A DNA stretch of 64,000 nt from Leptospirales bacterium. GTDB lineage: Bacteria > Spirochaetota > Leptospiria > Leptospirales > Leptonemataceae. Shown one piece after another: positions 39,301-48,618 of this stretch (positions are counted from its first letter, which is position 1; each line of letters begins with the position of its first letter). A program made the position numbers and the translations under genes. The DNA lies in the NCBI GenBank assembly GCA_016788865.1, contig JAEUSB010000003.1, forward strand, positions 1 to 64,000, in the 5' to 3' direction. The notes under the pieces were generated by a model. It saw nothing but the letters and a program-made list of their open reading frames with translations. It did not search any database and was not told the DNA's origin.

Positions 39301-41058
39301 TCAGAACCGTCTCATTGGGTCAGGTTCCCACACCGAGGCCAGAATAAAGGAGGGAGGGTCGCCTTTGTCGATGCGATTCCATCCGCACATTGTTAGCAAT
39401 TCACGGGTCTCCGCGATCCGATTTTGATACCCTGCTTTGTAGACGTCATCGATTACATAGATCGTCTCAACACGATTCGCCCTTAAGGTATCTCGAATCT
39501 TTGCGCAGGTCGCGGATTGCTGTTCCACAGAATAGCCCCGGATCCGGCCCGGCTCCATGAACAGTTCCAGAAGGCCTGCGTTTCTCAGGGGCGCATATCG
39601 GAGGATAGGTGAAAGCCTCGGGTAGTCGGCGTCAACGATCGCGGCGCCCGTTCTCACCTGCAGGAAGAAGGTGTGTTTTGAATCCAGGTCGGGTGGGAGG
39701 CCCATGACTACGGCTCCCGGCTTAGCCTTTGCAGCGCGCTCCAATGTTTGCGGAAATACAAGCGATGGTTTTTGAAATTGATTGGCATTCCAATGATTTT
39801 CAATGCCGATCAGTGCAGGGAACAGGATTGCAACATAGCGCAATCGACTCGCAGAAATCCCGAAACGAGAAAATATAAAATCAACACCACAACCAGCCAT
39901 TAAGCAAAGGAAAACCAGAGTGAGAAAGAAATAGCGATCGGGTGCCCGGTCAGCCTGCAGAATAGGGACAACCTGTTTGAAGTAGTGATAGGGCAGGGTA
40001 ATGCCGGTTGGATGACCTGCCCAATTCAAATGAGTACCAGCAAAAAACACAATTCCAATCAAACCTATGAGGCCAAAGCTCCAACGAGCCAGTACGCTGG
40101 ATTGGAACTTGAAAAATCCAATCAGCGCGAAGATATAAATGAGCAGGCCCGGGAAGATGTGGTTGTGAACGGGCATGGTCCACCACGGAAACAGAGCTTT
40201 GAATGTGGTCTGATGTATGCCGGGTCTGAAGGGTCGGGTTACGTCGGGATCTAAAGTCCCCAGAGGAAGGAAGGGATACGCATCTGCGAATTCCTTGAGG
40301 GCAATGAGATACGGGAGGCTTAGAATAACGAACGTTAGCCCCGCGAGGCCCGCACCCGCGTATGTCCACGGTTGTCGGAATAGCTCGCGGTGGCGTATCA
40401 GATAAGCCAGTATGAGAATGTTCCCTATCAGAATGAAGTGCAAAGAGTAGGTCTGACTGCTGAGAACAAGCAAGGTCAGCATTACTCCAAGGAAGACACC
40501 GTTCAATAAGGACTCTCGCATTGTCTGGCTTTTCAGTAGGCGTAGCAGCGCAAGCAGAGCACCTACTGGCATCTCGATGCAGCCCAGGTGAAGGCGCGTA
40601 ATATTCTCCAGATGGATGGTCGAAATCGTCAGGAAGATTCCCGAGTACAGGGCTGCGCGATTGCTGAAGCCGAGCTCGCGACAGAAGAGAAACATTGCTA
40701 TTCCTGACGCCGCAAACGAGAATTGGATTACCAGGAAAAAGGACAAGGGGACTGCAATATCTCCTGGTAACCAGGAGAGCAGCACGTAGAATATGCCATA
40801 CGGTAGGCTTAGAGTCGCCATCGCAAGATTGGCCTTTTCTGGATAGAAGAGCGTCGTGGAGTAGAAAGGGGAGTGTAGATTTACAATGGAATCCTTCAGC
40901 CACCAGAAACTCCAGCTGAAGAGAAAGGTATCCGTAGTTGAATCTGCCGGTAAGTGCAGCGGGAAGCGGATCAGAGGCCAGGTAGCGATAGCCCCCAGTG
41001 CAATGCAGATGGCGCCAACCTTCCAGAGTGAGGTGCTCTTCTCTTGTGCATTACCCAC
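39301..41058 (-). CDS. Large GT-C-like integral membrane protein (585 aa)
   Basis: About 11-12 transmembrane segments. The first periplasmic loop contains PADSTTDTFLFSWSFWWLKD, with acidic residues at the place where GT-C glycosyltransferases have their catalytic DxD or similar (inference). The C-terminal part (from about residue 440) is soluble and ends SVWEPDPMRRF. Not a YfhO member: the WNPYQSxG and PGW motifs are missing. Start is a GTG at 41058. It lies 68 bases from the YfhO copy 1 start on the same strand, so the two are probably co-transcribed. Likely acts in lipid-linked sugar transfer or polymer assembly. Confidence 0.75.
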   Translation of the reverse strand: MGNAQEKSTSLWKVGAICIALGAIATWPLIRFPLHLPADSTTDTFLFSWSFWWLKDSIVNLHSPFYSTTLFYPEKANLAMATLSLPYGIFYVLLSWLPGDIAVPLSFFLVIQFSFAASGIAMFLFCRELGFSNRAALYSGIFLTISTIHLENITRLHLGCIEMPVGALLALLRLLKSQTMRESLLNGVFLGVMLTLLVLSSQTYSLHFILIGNILILAYLIRHRELFRQPWTYAGAGLAGLTFVILSLPYLIALKEFADAYPFLPLGTLDPDVTRPFRPGIHQTTFKALFPWWTMPVHNHIFPGLLIYIFALIGFFKFQSSVLARWSFGLIGLIGIVFFAGTHLNWAGHPTGITLPYHYFKQVVPILQADRAPDRYFFLTLVFLCLMAGCGVDFIFSRFGISASRLRYVAILFPALIGIENHWNANQFQKPSLVFPQTLERAAKAKPGAVVMGLPPDLDSKHTFFLQVRTGAAIVDADYPRLSPILRYAPLRNAGLLELFMEPGRIRGYSVEQQSATCAKIRDTLRANRVETIYVIDDVYKAGYQNRIAETRELLTMCGWNRIDKGDPPSFILASVWEPDPMRRF

Positions 41059-41131
41059 GGTATGTTAACGAAGGCCGGGGCCCCTGTGTGCAAGCATCTT
41101 TTGACAGGCGCACAATGAAATGGGATGACTT

Positions 41132-41572
41132 TTGATCAGGATGCAGCGAAGTGGTTTTGTCGTGCAGAAAGAAAACGATGTGCTCCTATCGAGACCAATG
41201 CGCTGGTATTCGCGCCTTGTAGTTGTCGCTGTTGGTCTCCTGTTCGTATTTGCGGTGGTTCTCGCCCGGAAAGAAAACAGCGCTCGCAAAACAGATCTGC
41301 GCGATTCGCAAAATCTTCACAATGAATTGAGCAAGCTTAAACCATCCATCGCGCAGCAAGAGCGCCTGTCGGTCTTTACCGGTCCAGGATTCTTCACGGT
41401 TGAATCTGCCCGATTCATTGAATATGAGCTCCATCCAATCCAGGTCGAATGGGTGGCAACGCCGCTGGTTCCACAAAAACAAAACGTCCTCGTGCATTCA
41501 TCCCATCCGGATTTTGCTAACGCCGGAGGTCAGAGAACACAGAACTTCGCCCTCGTGGAGCCACGTCGTTGA
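41132..41572 (+). CDS. Small single-span membrane protein (146 aa)
   Basis: One hydrophobic segment (about residues 28-46, LVVVAVGLLFVFAVVLA), then a charged helix (ARKTDLRDSQNLHNELSKLK) and a beta-rich periplasmic domain ending LVEPRR. The start could be this TTG or the in-frame ATG at 41141; neither has a strong site. The stop overlaps the TTG start of the next gene (TTGA), so it opens the long polysaccharide operon or its first half. Function unknown; position suggests an accessory subunit of the next membrane protein. Confidence 0.62.
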   Translation: MIRMQRSGFVVQKENDVLLSRPMRWYSRLVVVAVGLLFVFAVVLARKENSARKTDLRDSQNLHNELSKLKPSIAQQERLSVFTGPGFFTVESARFIEYELHPIQVEWVATPLVPQKQNVLVHSSHPDFANAGGQRTQNFALVEPRR

Positions 41573-42840
41573 TTTCGCGGATTCTGCACATAGCGTTCTA
41601 TTATCTGAGCGTGATGCCCCTTGTGGCCTTCTTGCTTTTTAAGTTCCTCCCTGCTGGAGAGCTGAATAAGGCAAGGCTTGCGATGGTTGGGATTCTGATT
41701 ATGCTTGCCCTGCCACTGAGATTGATTCTGAAAACGATTCCTACGCAGCCCATTAAGCTGAACAGGAACCATGCATGGTTTGCTGTTGTCCTGACTTTCG
41801 GATCAGCGTTCCTCCTCTGGCGCATTTCTCAACACACACAGGGCATGACAGACGCCTGGCAGATGTGGAATATGAAGGGGAAATTCTATTTCCTTTCATT
41901 TGTGAACGGAGTGGAGTTCCGGCTTGTCCTACCAGAATGGTTTCATCCTGGATATCCGGCTTTCTTTCCGTTCCAGTTGGCCGGGATCGCTCTGCTGCTT
42001 GGGACCTGGGTTTCAGAAGTTGCAATTTTCGTTGCGCTGCTTTATTACGCTCTAATCGCTCTGATGTTTTTCGATCTAGCCGGGCGTATTCAAGGCGCCA
42101 GACCTTTTTGGCCCACTACGTTAGGCGATATTTCTCTGCTCCTCGCAATTCTTCTACCGGTCTTGCCGGGGATTATTATGGCCACGGCCGAGCAGTGTGC
42201 TGATATACCGCTCGGCGTGTTTCTATTGTATGCGTATTATTTGACTCGTGAACTCACTGGCTCGGGGAAAGGCAGCGTGGGACTGTTTGCCTTGCTGGGG
42301 CTATCGTTCGCTGTGATGCTTCATGTCAAAAACGAAGGCGTGCTCCTGGTACTCATGGTCTTTCCTGCATTTCTCTGGCTTTTTCGTTCCAGCCTGAAAT
42401 CACTGAAGCATACCGCCATGCTCCTCGGTAGCTTTGGGCTCTCTTTCGTGTTGCTGGTTTTGTTCAAGGTCCATGCTCCTGAGCTGCAGCCTTACAAATT
42501 CCAGTTGAGCCGCGTAGTTCAGGACCTGGTGGATCTCTCCCGTTACGCATTCATTCTCAAGGGCTTCCTGGCTTTCCAGATACTGACGGCCTTCTTTGCA
42601 CCCATTGCAGCTGCAATCCTGGTCTTCCAATTTCGTAAGAAGGACCTCTTTCTGTTGGTTCCTCTGTTGCTGAATTTCGCGTTCTATCACGCCTTCTTCC
42701 TGATCACGCCTGAGGATCTGCCATGGCACTGGATCAGCGCCTACCATCGCATTAATATTCAAGTCATGCCTGCCTGGTTCTTTGTTTCGGCTGCTTCTCT
42801 CGGCGGGCTCCTCCTCCACAAGGAGTCGGGGAATCCATGA
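41569..42840 (+). CDS. Polytopic membrane protein, GT-C-like (423 aa)
   Basis: Ten or so transmembrane segments with short loops; the first periplasmic loop has GMTDAWQMWNMKGKFYFLS, with Asp in the position of a GT-C catalytic acid, and a mid-chain HVKNEG segment. The chain lacks a large soluble C-terminal domain. It resembles a membrane glycosyltransferase of the oligosaccharyl or PMT-like superfamily in plan only. Start TTG overlaps the previous stop. The next gene, rfbF, follows after 66 bases, so the sugar-nucleotide genes may be read from the same transcript. Confidence 0.72.
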   Translation: MISRILHIAFYYLSVMPLVAFLLFKFLPAGELNKARLAMVGILIMLALPLRLILKTIPTQPIKLNRNHAWFAVVLTFGSAFLLWRISQHTQGMTDAWQMWNMKGKFYFLSFVNGVEFRLVLPEWFHPGYPAFFPFQLAGIALLLGTWVSEVAIFVALLYYALIALMFFDLAGRIQGARPFWPTTLGDISLLLAILLPVLPGIIMATAEQCADIPLGVFLLYAYYLTRELTGSGKGSVGLFALLGLSFAVMLHVKNEGVLLVLMVFPAFLWLFRSSLKSLKHTAMLLGSFGLSFVLLVLFKVHAPELQPYKFQLSRVVQDLVDLSRYAFILKGFLAFQILTAFFAPIAAAILVFQFRKKDLFLLVPLLLNFAFYHAFFLITPEDLPWHWISAYHRINIQVMPAWFFVSAASLGGLLLHKESGNP

Positions 42841-42906
42841 TTTTTCGATTGATCGCGGAAGCAAGGCTGTGACTTTTTCCACCTTGAACAATTGGGGCAA
42901 AATTAA

Positions 42907-43671
42907 ATGAAAGCAGTAATCCTGGCAGGTGGCCTGGGATCCAGGATCAGCGAAGAGAGCTCTGTTAGACCCAAGCCACTGATTGAAGTGGGCGGAAAAC
43001 CCGTGCTCTGGCATATCATGAAGATATATTCCCACTATGGTGTGAATGATTTCATTATTTGTCTGGGTTACAAAGGGTACATGATTAAAGAGTACTTTGC
43101 CAATTACTTCCTGCATATGTCGGATGTAACCATTGAACTCGCAAACAACAAGATGAGCGTTCACCAGCAGTACGCAGAGCCATGGCGCATAACGCTGATT
43201 GATACGGGTGAAAAGACAATGACGGGTGGCCGGTTGAAGCGAGTTCGCGACCACGTTTCCGGAGAGGATTTTTGTCTCACGTACGGTGATGGCGTTGCGG
43301 ACATCAACATTGAACAATTGGTCAAGTTTCACAAGAGTCACGGCAAAGCAGCAACGTTAACGGCTGTTCAGCCTCCCGGTAGATTTGGCGTATTGCGCTT
43401 GCAGAATGATTCGATTACAGCATTCGAAGAGAAGCCAAGCGAAGGCGGGTGGATCAATGGGGGATTCTTTGTCCTTTCCCCGTCGGTGATTGATCTAATC
43501 CAGGACGATGAGACAGTTTGGGAGCGCGAACCAATGGTGAAGCTCGCAGCAGACGGTAATCTGAAGGCATATTTTCACGATGGGTTCTGGCAGCCCATGG
43601 ATACGTTACGCGACAAGCAGCAGTTGGAAGGACTCTGGGAAAGTCGGAAGGCTCCCTGGAGAGTCTGGTGA
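42907..43671 (+). CDS. rfbF: Glucose-1-phosphate cytidylyltransferase
   Basis: Makes CDP-glucose from CTP and glucose 1-phosphate, the first step towards CDP-3,6-dideoxyhexoses. The 254-residue protein opens with the nucleotidyltransferase signature KAVILAGGLGSRISEES and has the PKPLIEVGGKPVLWHIM substrate block, FCLTYGDGVADINI (metal-binding Asp) and FEEKPSEGGWINGGFFVLS. Length and motifs match RfbF throughout. It overlaps the next gene (GTGA), the expected pathway partner, showing translational coupling. Confidence 0.96.
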   Translation: MKAVILAGGLGSRISEESSVRPKPLIEVGGKPVLWHIMKIYSHYGVNDFIICLGYKGYMIKEYFANYFLHMSDVTIELANNKMSVHQQYAEPWRITLIDTGEKTMTGGRLKRVRDHVSGEDFCLTYGDGVADINIEQLVKFHKSHGKAATLTAVQPPGRFGVLRLQNDSITAFEEKPSEGGWINGGFFVLSPSVIDLIQDDETVWEREPMVKLAADGNLKAYFHDGFWQPMDTLRDKQQLEGLWESRKAPWRVW

Positions 43672-44759
43672 ACCATGCGGTCTGGTCTGGGCGCCGGGTC
43701 TTTTTGACCGGTCATACAGGCTTCAAGGGTTCCTGGATGGTGGCCTACCTGAAGCGCCTTGGCGCGGAAGTTACCGGGTACAGCCTGGCGCCCCTGACGG
43801 ACCCGTCCCTCTTTATCGAAGCAAACATCCAACCATTGCTCGCAAATCATCACCTCGCGGACGTAGAAGACCTGGCAACGCTCAAGAAGGCCATGCAGGA
43901 ATCTCGCCCGGAAATTGTGTTTCATATGGCTGCGCAACCCCTGGTTCGTGAGTCATACGTGAAGCCAATTGAGACCTTTCGGACAAACGTGTTGGGAACC
44001 GCCAATGTGCTCGAATCTGTCCGGGCAGTTGATACGGTGCGAGCCGTAGTAAATGTTACAACAGACAAAGTCTACGAAAACCCGGAACATGCCAAACCAT
44101 TCCTCGAAGATGAAAAGCTCGGCGGCTATGATCCGTACTCTGCAAGCAAGGCTTGTTCGGAAATTGTCACTGCCGCCTATCGTCAGTCCTTCTTCAATGC
44201 AGCCAGTTATCGAGAACACAAAGTGGCGGTGGCAAGTGCCCGCGCGGGAAATGTCATTGGTGGTGGTGATTGGTCGCCGGATCGGTTGGTCCCGGATTTG
44301 CTTAAGGCGCTACTCAAAGACGAAAAACCGCTGATTAGAAATCCCGTGGCAGTGCGACCCTGGCAGCATGTGCTCGAACCAATCTCGGGCTACTTGAACC
44401 TGGCTGAGAAGCTTTTTCAAGAGGGGCCTGCCTTTGCGGAACCATTTAACTTTGGCCCCGATGCGAGCGACATGCAACCAGTCCTCAAAGTTGCAGAATT
44501 GATCCTGGAAGTATGGGGCAAAGGCGAGCTCAATGTTCAAAAGTCGCCTAACGGACCTCATGAGGCTGGCGCTTTGCTTTTGGACAATACCAAAGCAAAG
44601 AAACGGCTGCACTGGCATCCAGTCTGGAATCTCAAGACTGCTCTAGCGCGAACCGTAGAGTGGACGCAGCACTGGCATCAGGCAAAAGGTAATTTGATGG
44701 ATCTGATGTCGCATCAGATCGCTCAGTACGAAAAAGACGCAAGCAATGGAAGAGGCTAG
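43668..44759 (+). CDS. rfbG: CDP-glucose 4,6-dehydratase
   Basis: Converts CDP-glucose to CDP-4-keto-6-deoxyglucose. An extended SDR with the NAD-binding TGHTGFKGSWM motif near residues 15-25, the catalytic NVTTDKVYEN stretch, and the YDPYSASKACSE motif with the YxxxK Tyr and Lys. The SARAGNVIGGGDWSPDRL block and the RPWQHVLEP segment are typical of RfbG. Start is a GTG overlapping the rfbF stop. About 57 bases separate it from rfbH, with an unusual in-frame extension of rfbH directly downstream. Confidence 0.96.
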   Translation: MNHAVWSGRRVFLTGHTGFKGSWMVAYLKRLGAEVTGYSLAPLTDPSLFIEANIQPLLANHHLADVEDLATLKKAMQESRPEIVFHMAAQPLVRESYVKPIETFRTNVLGTANVLESVRAVDTVRAVVNVTTDKVYENPEHAKPFLEDEKLGGYDPYSASKACSEIVTAAYRQSFFNAASYREHKVAVASARAGNVIGGGDWSPDRLVPDLLKALLKDEKPLIRNPVAVRPWQHVLEPISGYLNLAEKLFQEGPAFAEPFNFGPDASDMQPVLKVAELILEVWGKGELNVQKSPNGPHEAGALLLDNTKAKKRLHWHPVWNLKTALARTVEWTQHWHQAKGNLMDLMSHQIAQYEKDASNGRG

Positions 44760-44816
44760 AACCTGGAAACAAATCTGACACCCCTCACAGCCGGCGATAT
44801 TTGCAAGTTACAATGG

Positions 44817-46358
44817 ATGAGCCAGGAGCGCATGGCGCTGGTAGTTTCCATCGAACAGGATGAAGCGCAAATCGTGTTCGCTTGCGATCCGGCGCAATCG
44901 CTATTCAATCTGAATTCCGAGGAGTTCGAAGGTCCATTTGAAAGTCTGGCTTTCCCCGTTAAGATATCCGCTTCTGTGCCCGTTGCGACAACTACGCGTG
45001 TGGGCCGCCTGAAGAGGACGGCGCTTGAACGCTTTCTAAGAAAGTTCATGGAGAGTCAGACCCGCAACTATTACCAGGCAATCCACAAACCCGCGCAGGA
45101 CTCGCCTTTTGAGCCTGGTAAGACTCGAGTGACGTACGCGGGACGTGTTTTTGATGCAGGCGAGATGGTGAACCTGACCAATTCCGCGCTGGATTTCTGG
45201 CTGACAAGCGGTCCTTTCTCGGCTGAGTTTGAGAAGCGATTTGCAAAGCTCCTTGGTGTCAGGAAATCCCTCCTGGTAAACTCTGGCTCCTCGGCTAATT
45301 TGCTCGCGTTTTTTACTCTGACGTCTCCAAAGCTCGAGGAACGGGCCATAGAAAGAGGCGATGAGATCATCACTGTAGCCGCTGGTTTTCCAACCACAGT
45401 TGCACCAATGCTGCAGTACGGTGCTAAGCCGGTCTTCATCGATGTGAGCGTAGACGATGGAAACTACAATGCGGATGTATCCTTGCTTGAGGCGGCGCGT
45501 TCTGAGCGCACCAAGGGTGTGATGATGGCGCATACACTCGGGAATCCATTTGATCTGAATACGGTACGCGAATTTTGCAAGAAGTACAATCTCTGGTTAG
45601 TGGAAGATAACTGTGACGCATTGGGCACTCGTTATGAAGGGCAACTAACGGGCAGCATTGGCGATCTGGCAACATCGAGTTTTTATCCGCCACACCATCT
45701 TACAATGGGTGAGGGCGGCGCTGTGTACACCGGGAACTTGAAGCTCGCAAGCATTGCGGAATCCATGCGCGATTGGGGTCGCGATTGCTGGTGTGCATCC
45801 GGTAAGGACAATACGTGCGGCAAGCGCTTTGAATGGGAACTGGGTGAATTGCCCGCAGGATACGATCACAAGTACATTTACAGCCACCTGGGCTTCAATC
45901 TCAAGGTCACTGATATGCAGGCGGCCATTGGCCTTGCGCAACTGGACAAACTGGATGAGTTCGTCACGTTGCGACGGAAGAACTGGCAGACCCTGCGCGA
46001 TGGCCTTGCGGACTTGCAGGATGTCTTCATATTACCAACTCCAACAAAGGGATCTGAACCGAGTTGGTTTGGTTTTGCACTGACAATTCGTGAAAACTCC
46101 GGAGTAAAACGTCGTGAGCTGATTGATTATCTGGAAGCCGAGAGCATCCAGACCAGGCTGGTATTTGCAGGAAACCTGCTGCGCCACCCGGCCTTTGACA
46201 AAATGAGAAAAACCGGCACCGACTACCGGGTAGTTGGGGACTTGAAGAACACGGATCGCGTGATGAACCAGACCTTCTGGCTTGGCGTTTATCCAGGAAT
46301 GAAGACCGGTATGATTGAATACATGATCGAGAAGATTCGCAAGTTTGTGAGACGTTAG
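44817..46358 (+). CDS. rfbH: CDP-4-keto-6-deoxyglucose 3-dehydrase (E1), with N-terminal extension
   Basis: Removes the C3 hydroxyl to give CDP-3,6-dideoxy-4-keto-hexose using pyridoxamine phosphate and a 2Fe-2S centre. The aminotransferase fold has its usual Schiff-base Lys replaced by His (PPHHLTMGEGG, His294), and the cluster ligands Cys266, Cys324, Cys326 and Cys334 reproduce the C-X57-C-X-C-X7-C spacing known for this enzyme. The usual protein is about 437 residues; this one has about 76 extra N-terminal residues of beta-rich character before the MESQTRNYYQAIHK start-like segment. The frame is open back to the rfbG stop, so the true start may lie even further upstream at a non-ATG codon. 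The E3 reductase partner is not in the window. Confidence 0.95.
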   Translation: MSQERMALVVSIEQDEAQIVFACDPAQSLFNLNSEEFEGPFESLAFPVKISASVPVATTTRVGRLKRTALERFLRKFMESQTRNYYQAIHKPAQDSPFEPGKTRVTYAGRVFDAGEMVNLTNSALDFWLTSGPFSAEFEKRFAKLLGVRKSLLVNSGSSANLLAFFTLTSPKLEERAIERGDEIITVAAGFPTTVAPMLQYGAKPVFIDVSVDDGNYNADVSLLEAARSERTKGVMMAHTLGNPFDLNTVREFCKKYNLWLVEDNCDALGTRYEGQLTGSIGDLATSSFYPPHHLTMGEGGAVYTGNLKLASIAESMRDWGRDCWCASGKDNTCGKRFEWELGELPAGYDHKYIYSHLGFNLKVTDMQAAIGLAQLDKLDEFVTLRRKNWQTLRDGLADLQDVFILPTPTKGSEPSWFGFALTIRENSGVKRRELIDYLEAESIQTRLVFAGNLLRHPAFDKMRKTGTDYRVVGDLKNTDRVMNQTFWLGVYPGMKTGMIEYMIEKIRKFVRR

Positions 46359-46369
46359 TCGCACATAAA

Positions 46370-46759
46370 ATGGAATTGTTTCAGAAAAGATCTTTTGGAT
46401 TATTCCTGATCGTCGGTGGAATAAACACCGTATTTGGCTATCTCGTCTTTGCTCTGCTAACTCTAACCGGGCTTCACTATTCACTTGCTGCTTTTTTGGC
46501 CACGGTCATTGGTGTGATCTTTAATTTTTTTACAACGGGAAGAATCGTATTTGAGAACCGTTCTCCAGCGCTCATCTTCCGTTTCTTCCTGGGATATGGC
46601 GTGTACTATGTCCTGTACGTAATTTCGATCGGCCTGCTAAAGCATTTTGGTCTCGACTCGTTGGTTGCGGCAGCAATTGCGCTTCCCCCGCTTTCAGTAG
46701 TATCCTATCTATTGAATAAGTACTTCGTTTTCCCGCAGGCCAACGGAAACCCGGGATGA
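46370..46759 (+). CDS. GtrA-family membrane protein (129 aa)
   Basis: Four transmembrane helices cover most of the chain, with the GtrA signature FLIVGGINTVFGYLVFALL in helix 1 and SYLLNKYFVFP at the end. GtrA-like proteins are thought to move undecaprenyl-phosphate-linked sugars across the inner membrane for O-antigen or teichoic-acid modification. Together with the GT2 enzyme at 49562 and the YfhO proteins, this fits a three-component glycosylation system. The stop overlaps the next start (ATGA). Confidence 0.92.
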   Translation: MELFQKRSFGLFLIVGGINTVFGYLVFALLTLTGLHYSLAAFLATVIGVIFNFFTTGRIVFENRSPALIFRFFLGYGVYYVLYVISIGLLKHFGLDSLVAAAIALPPLSVVSYLLNKYFVFPQANGNPG

Positions 46760-47802
46760 AGCCAATCGATTCTCGGGACCTTGGGCATTTCCTGGAAAAA
46801 ACAAGGAGTTGCTGGGAAACGTTAGGCGGTAAACGAGTTTTCATTACGGGAGGGAGTGGCTTTGTAGGTCGGTGGTTGCTCGAAACGATTCTCTACGCCA
46901 ATGCTCGCCTGGGCCTTTCACTTTCAGTGGGAACAATGACGCGGGATGCGAAGACTCTTAGAGCATCCCTGCCGCACCTGGTGAATGATTCCGCGCTGAC
47001 CATATACCAGGGTGGATTTGCTTTTTTAAAGGGTCTAAACGGTGAGTTCGATTTCGTAGTCCACGCAGCGGCCGATACTCGTGTTGCCCCTGAACGCGCC
47101 GATGAAATCCTCGCAAGCATGCTCGATGGAACGCGAATCGCTCTCGATTTTACTGAACGTGTTGGTGCGAGGGACTTCCTTTTAACCAGTTCTGGAGCCG
47201 CATACGGCCGGCAACCTCCCGATATCACCCATTTGTCGGAGGAATACCCGGGCAAGCCCGACGCCAACGATCCATCATCTGCATATGGCGAGGGGAAACG
47301 CCTGGCGGAATTGATGTGTGCCCGGAGCTCGGAGCAAACCGGAATTCGGACGAAGATCGCGCGACTGTTTGCCTTTGTTGGTCCGCATCTGGCGTTGGAC
47401 CGGCAGTATGCTGCTGGAAACTTTATTCGAGACGCCCTTCGCGGAGAAACCATTCGGATTGCTGGAGATGGGACCGATCTCCGGTCGTATCTTTACGCGG
47501 CTGATATGGCCATCTGGCTCTGGACAATTCTCTTTCGCGGCGAGCCGGGGAGAATCTACAATGTGGGTTCTGATCAAGAGATAAGCATAGAGGAGCTTGC
47601 AAAGCTCGTCGCGCAGGCCGCCGGCTCACGGGCTCCAATTTCAATCGCAAAAACCCCGGTACCGGGTAAATTACCGGCCCGGTATATTCCGAGCACGGCG
47701 CGGGCGCGTACGGAATTGCACTTGCAGGAATGGGTGCCGACTGCGGAATCTATCAAGCGTACCGTCGAATGGTTTCGGGACCAGACCCACGGTATTGTTT
47801 GA
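46756..47802 (+). CDS. NAD-dependent epimerase/dehydratase-family SDR (348 aa)
   Basis: An extended SDR with the Rossmann motif FITGGSGFVGRWLL near residues 28-42, HAAADTRV, the SSGAAYG block and the active-site YGEGK (YxxxK). NVGSDQEISIEELA is the C-terminal substrate-domain motif. Similar enzymes (abequose or paratose synthases, or the YerF-type reductase) reduce the 4-keto group of CDP-3,6-dideoxy-hexoses, and the neighbouring genes make that kind of substrate. Which sugar is made is not shown by sequence. It overlaps the gtrA-like stop and is followed closely by the transketolase pair. Confidence 0.88.
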   Translation: MKPIDSRDLGHFLEKTRSCWETLGGKRVFITGGSGFVGRWLLETILYANARLGLSLSVGTMTRDAKTLRASLPHLVNDSALTIYQGGFAFLKGLNGEFDFVVHAAADTRVAPERADEILASMLDGTRIALDFTERVGARDFLLTSSGAAYGRQPPDITHLSEEYPGKPDANDPSSAYGEGKRLAELMCARSSEQTGIRTKIARLFAFVGPHLALDRQYAAGNFIRDALRGETIRIAGDGTDLRSYLYAADMAIWLWTILFRGEPGRIYNVGSDQEISIEELAKLVAQAAGSRAPISIAKTPVPGKLPARYIPSTARARTELHLQEWVPTAESIKRTVEWFRDQTHGIV

Positions 47803-47808
47803 TTGTTT

Positions 47809-48618
47809 ATGTCTAACTTTGATCCGCGAAAGCTCAGAAAGACTGTCCTTGAAATGGCATACGCCGGGTCAACGGTGCATATCGCATGTGCCTTTTCCAT
47901 AATAGAAATACTCGCCGTTCTGTATCGTTCGCATCTGAATCTTGGCGACCGCACAGTCGACGCGCAAGATCGCGACTTCCTCGTCTTGAGTAAAGGCCAT
48001 GGTGTTATGGCGCAGTATGCTTGCATGCGCGAACTCGGCTGGCTCAAGGACAAAGATATTTCGAATTATTTTGGTGATGGCACCCTTCTCAAAGGGCTAT
48101 CAGACGGTCACGTACCGGGCCTTGAGGTAACGTCTGGATCGCTCGGGCACGGTCTATCAGTTGGCGTTGGGTTAGCACTGGCTGCGAAACGGAAAGGCAC
48201 AGGTCAGCGTTGTTTTGCGATCGTGGGAGACGGGGAACTGAACGAAGGTGCTATCTGGGAAGCAATGCTTTTTGCAGCGCAGGTCGAACTGAGCAATTTG
48301 CTAATCATTGTAGATGCCAATGGATTTCAGGCTATGGGGCGTATTGACGAAATCATCCGTCTCGAGAGCATTGCGGACAAATTCAAATCGTTTGGATTTG
48401 AGACGCGCGATATTGATGGTCACGATCAGGATCTGCTGACTAGGACCATCGATGAGTTGATGCGGTTGAACTCGCCAGCCCCGCGTGCTCTTGTTGCGCG
48501 GACCATCAAGGGTCAGGGAATTTCCTTCATGGCCAATGACAACCGCTGGCACTACACCAGGTTGAGTCCTGAAAGCTATGCAAAGGCTCTGGCAGAGCTG
48601 GAAGAGCAGGGCAAATGA
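47809..48618 (+). CDS. Transketolase-like N-terminal subunit (269 aa)
   Basis: A ThDP-binding half-transketolase. SKGHGVMAQYACM and GSLGHGLSVGVGLALAAK match the transketolase N-terminal domain, and VGDGELNEGAIWEAML followed by DANG forms the ThDP/Mg motif (GDGE...N). The length is typical of the split form, in which the pyrimidine-binding domain is encoded by the next gene. The ATG is preferred over the TTG two codons earlier. ATGA overlap with the C-terminal subunit. In this setting a two-carbon (ketol or acyl) transfer to a keto sugar is a reasonable inference; a housekeeping role in pentose metabolism is less likely because of the surrounding sugar genes. Confidence 0.92.
   Translation: MSNFDPRKLRKTVLEMAYAGSTVHIACAFSIIEILAVLYRSHLNLGDRTVDAQDRDFLVLSKGHGVMAQYACMRELGWLKDKDISNYFGDGTLLKGLSDGHVPGLEVTSGSLGHGLSVGVGLALAAKRKGTGQRCFAIVGDGELNEGAIWEAMLFAAQVELSNLLIIVDANGFQAMGRIDEIIRLESIADKFKSFGFETRDIDGHDQDLLTRTIDELMRLNSPAPRALVARTIKGQGISFMANDNRWHYTRLSPESYAKALAELEEQGK

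Noticed and set aside
39301-41058. Sixth YfhO copy
   Set aside because: It lacks the WN-YQSxG and PGW landmarks and is shorter; only its polytopic plan is similar.
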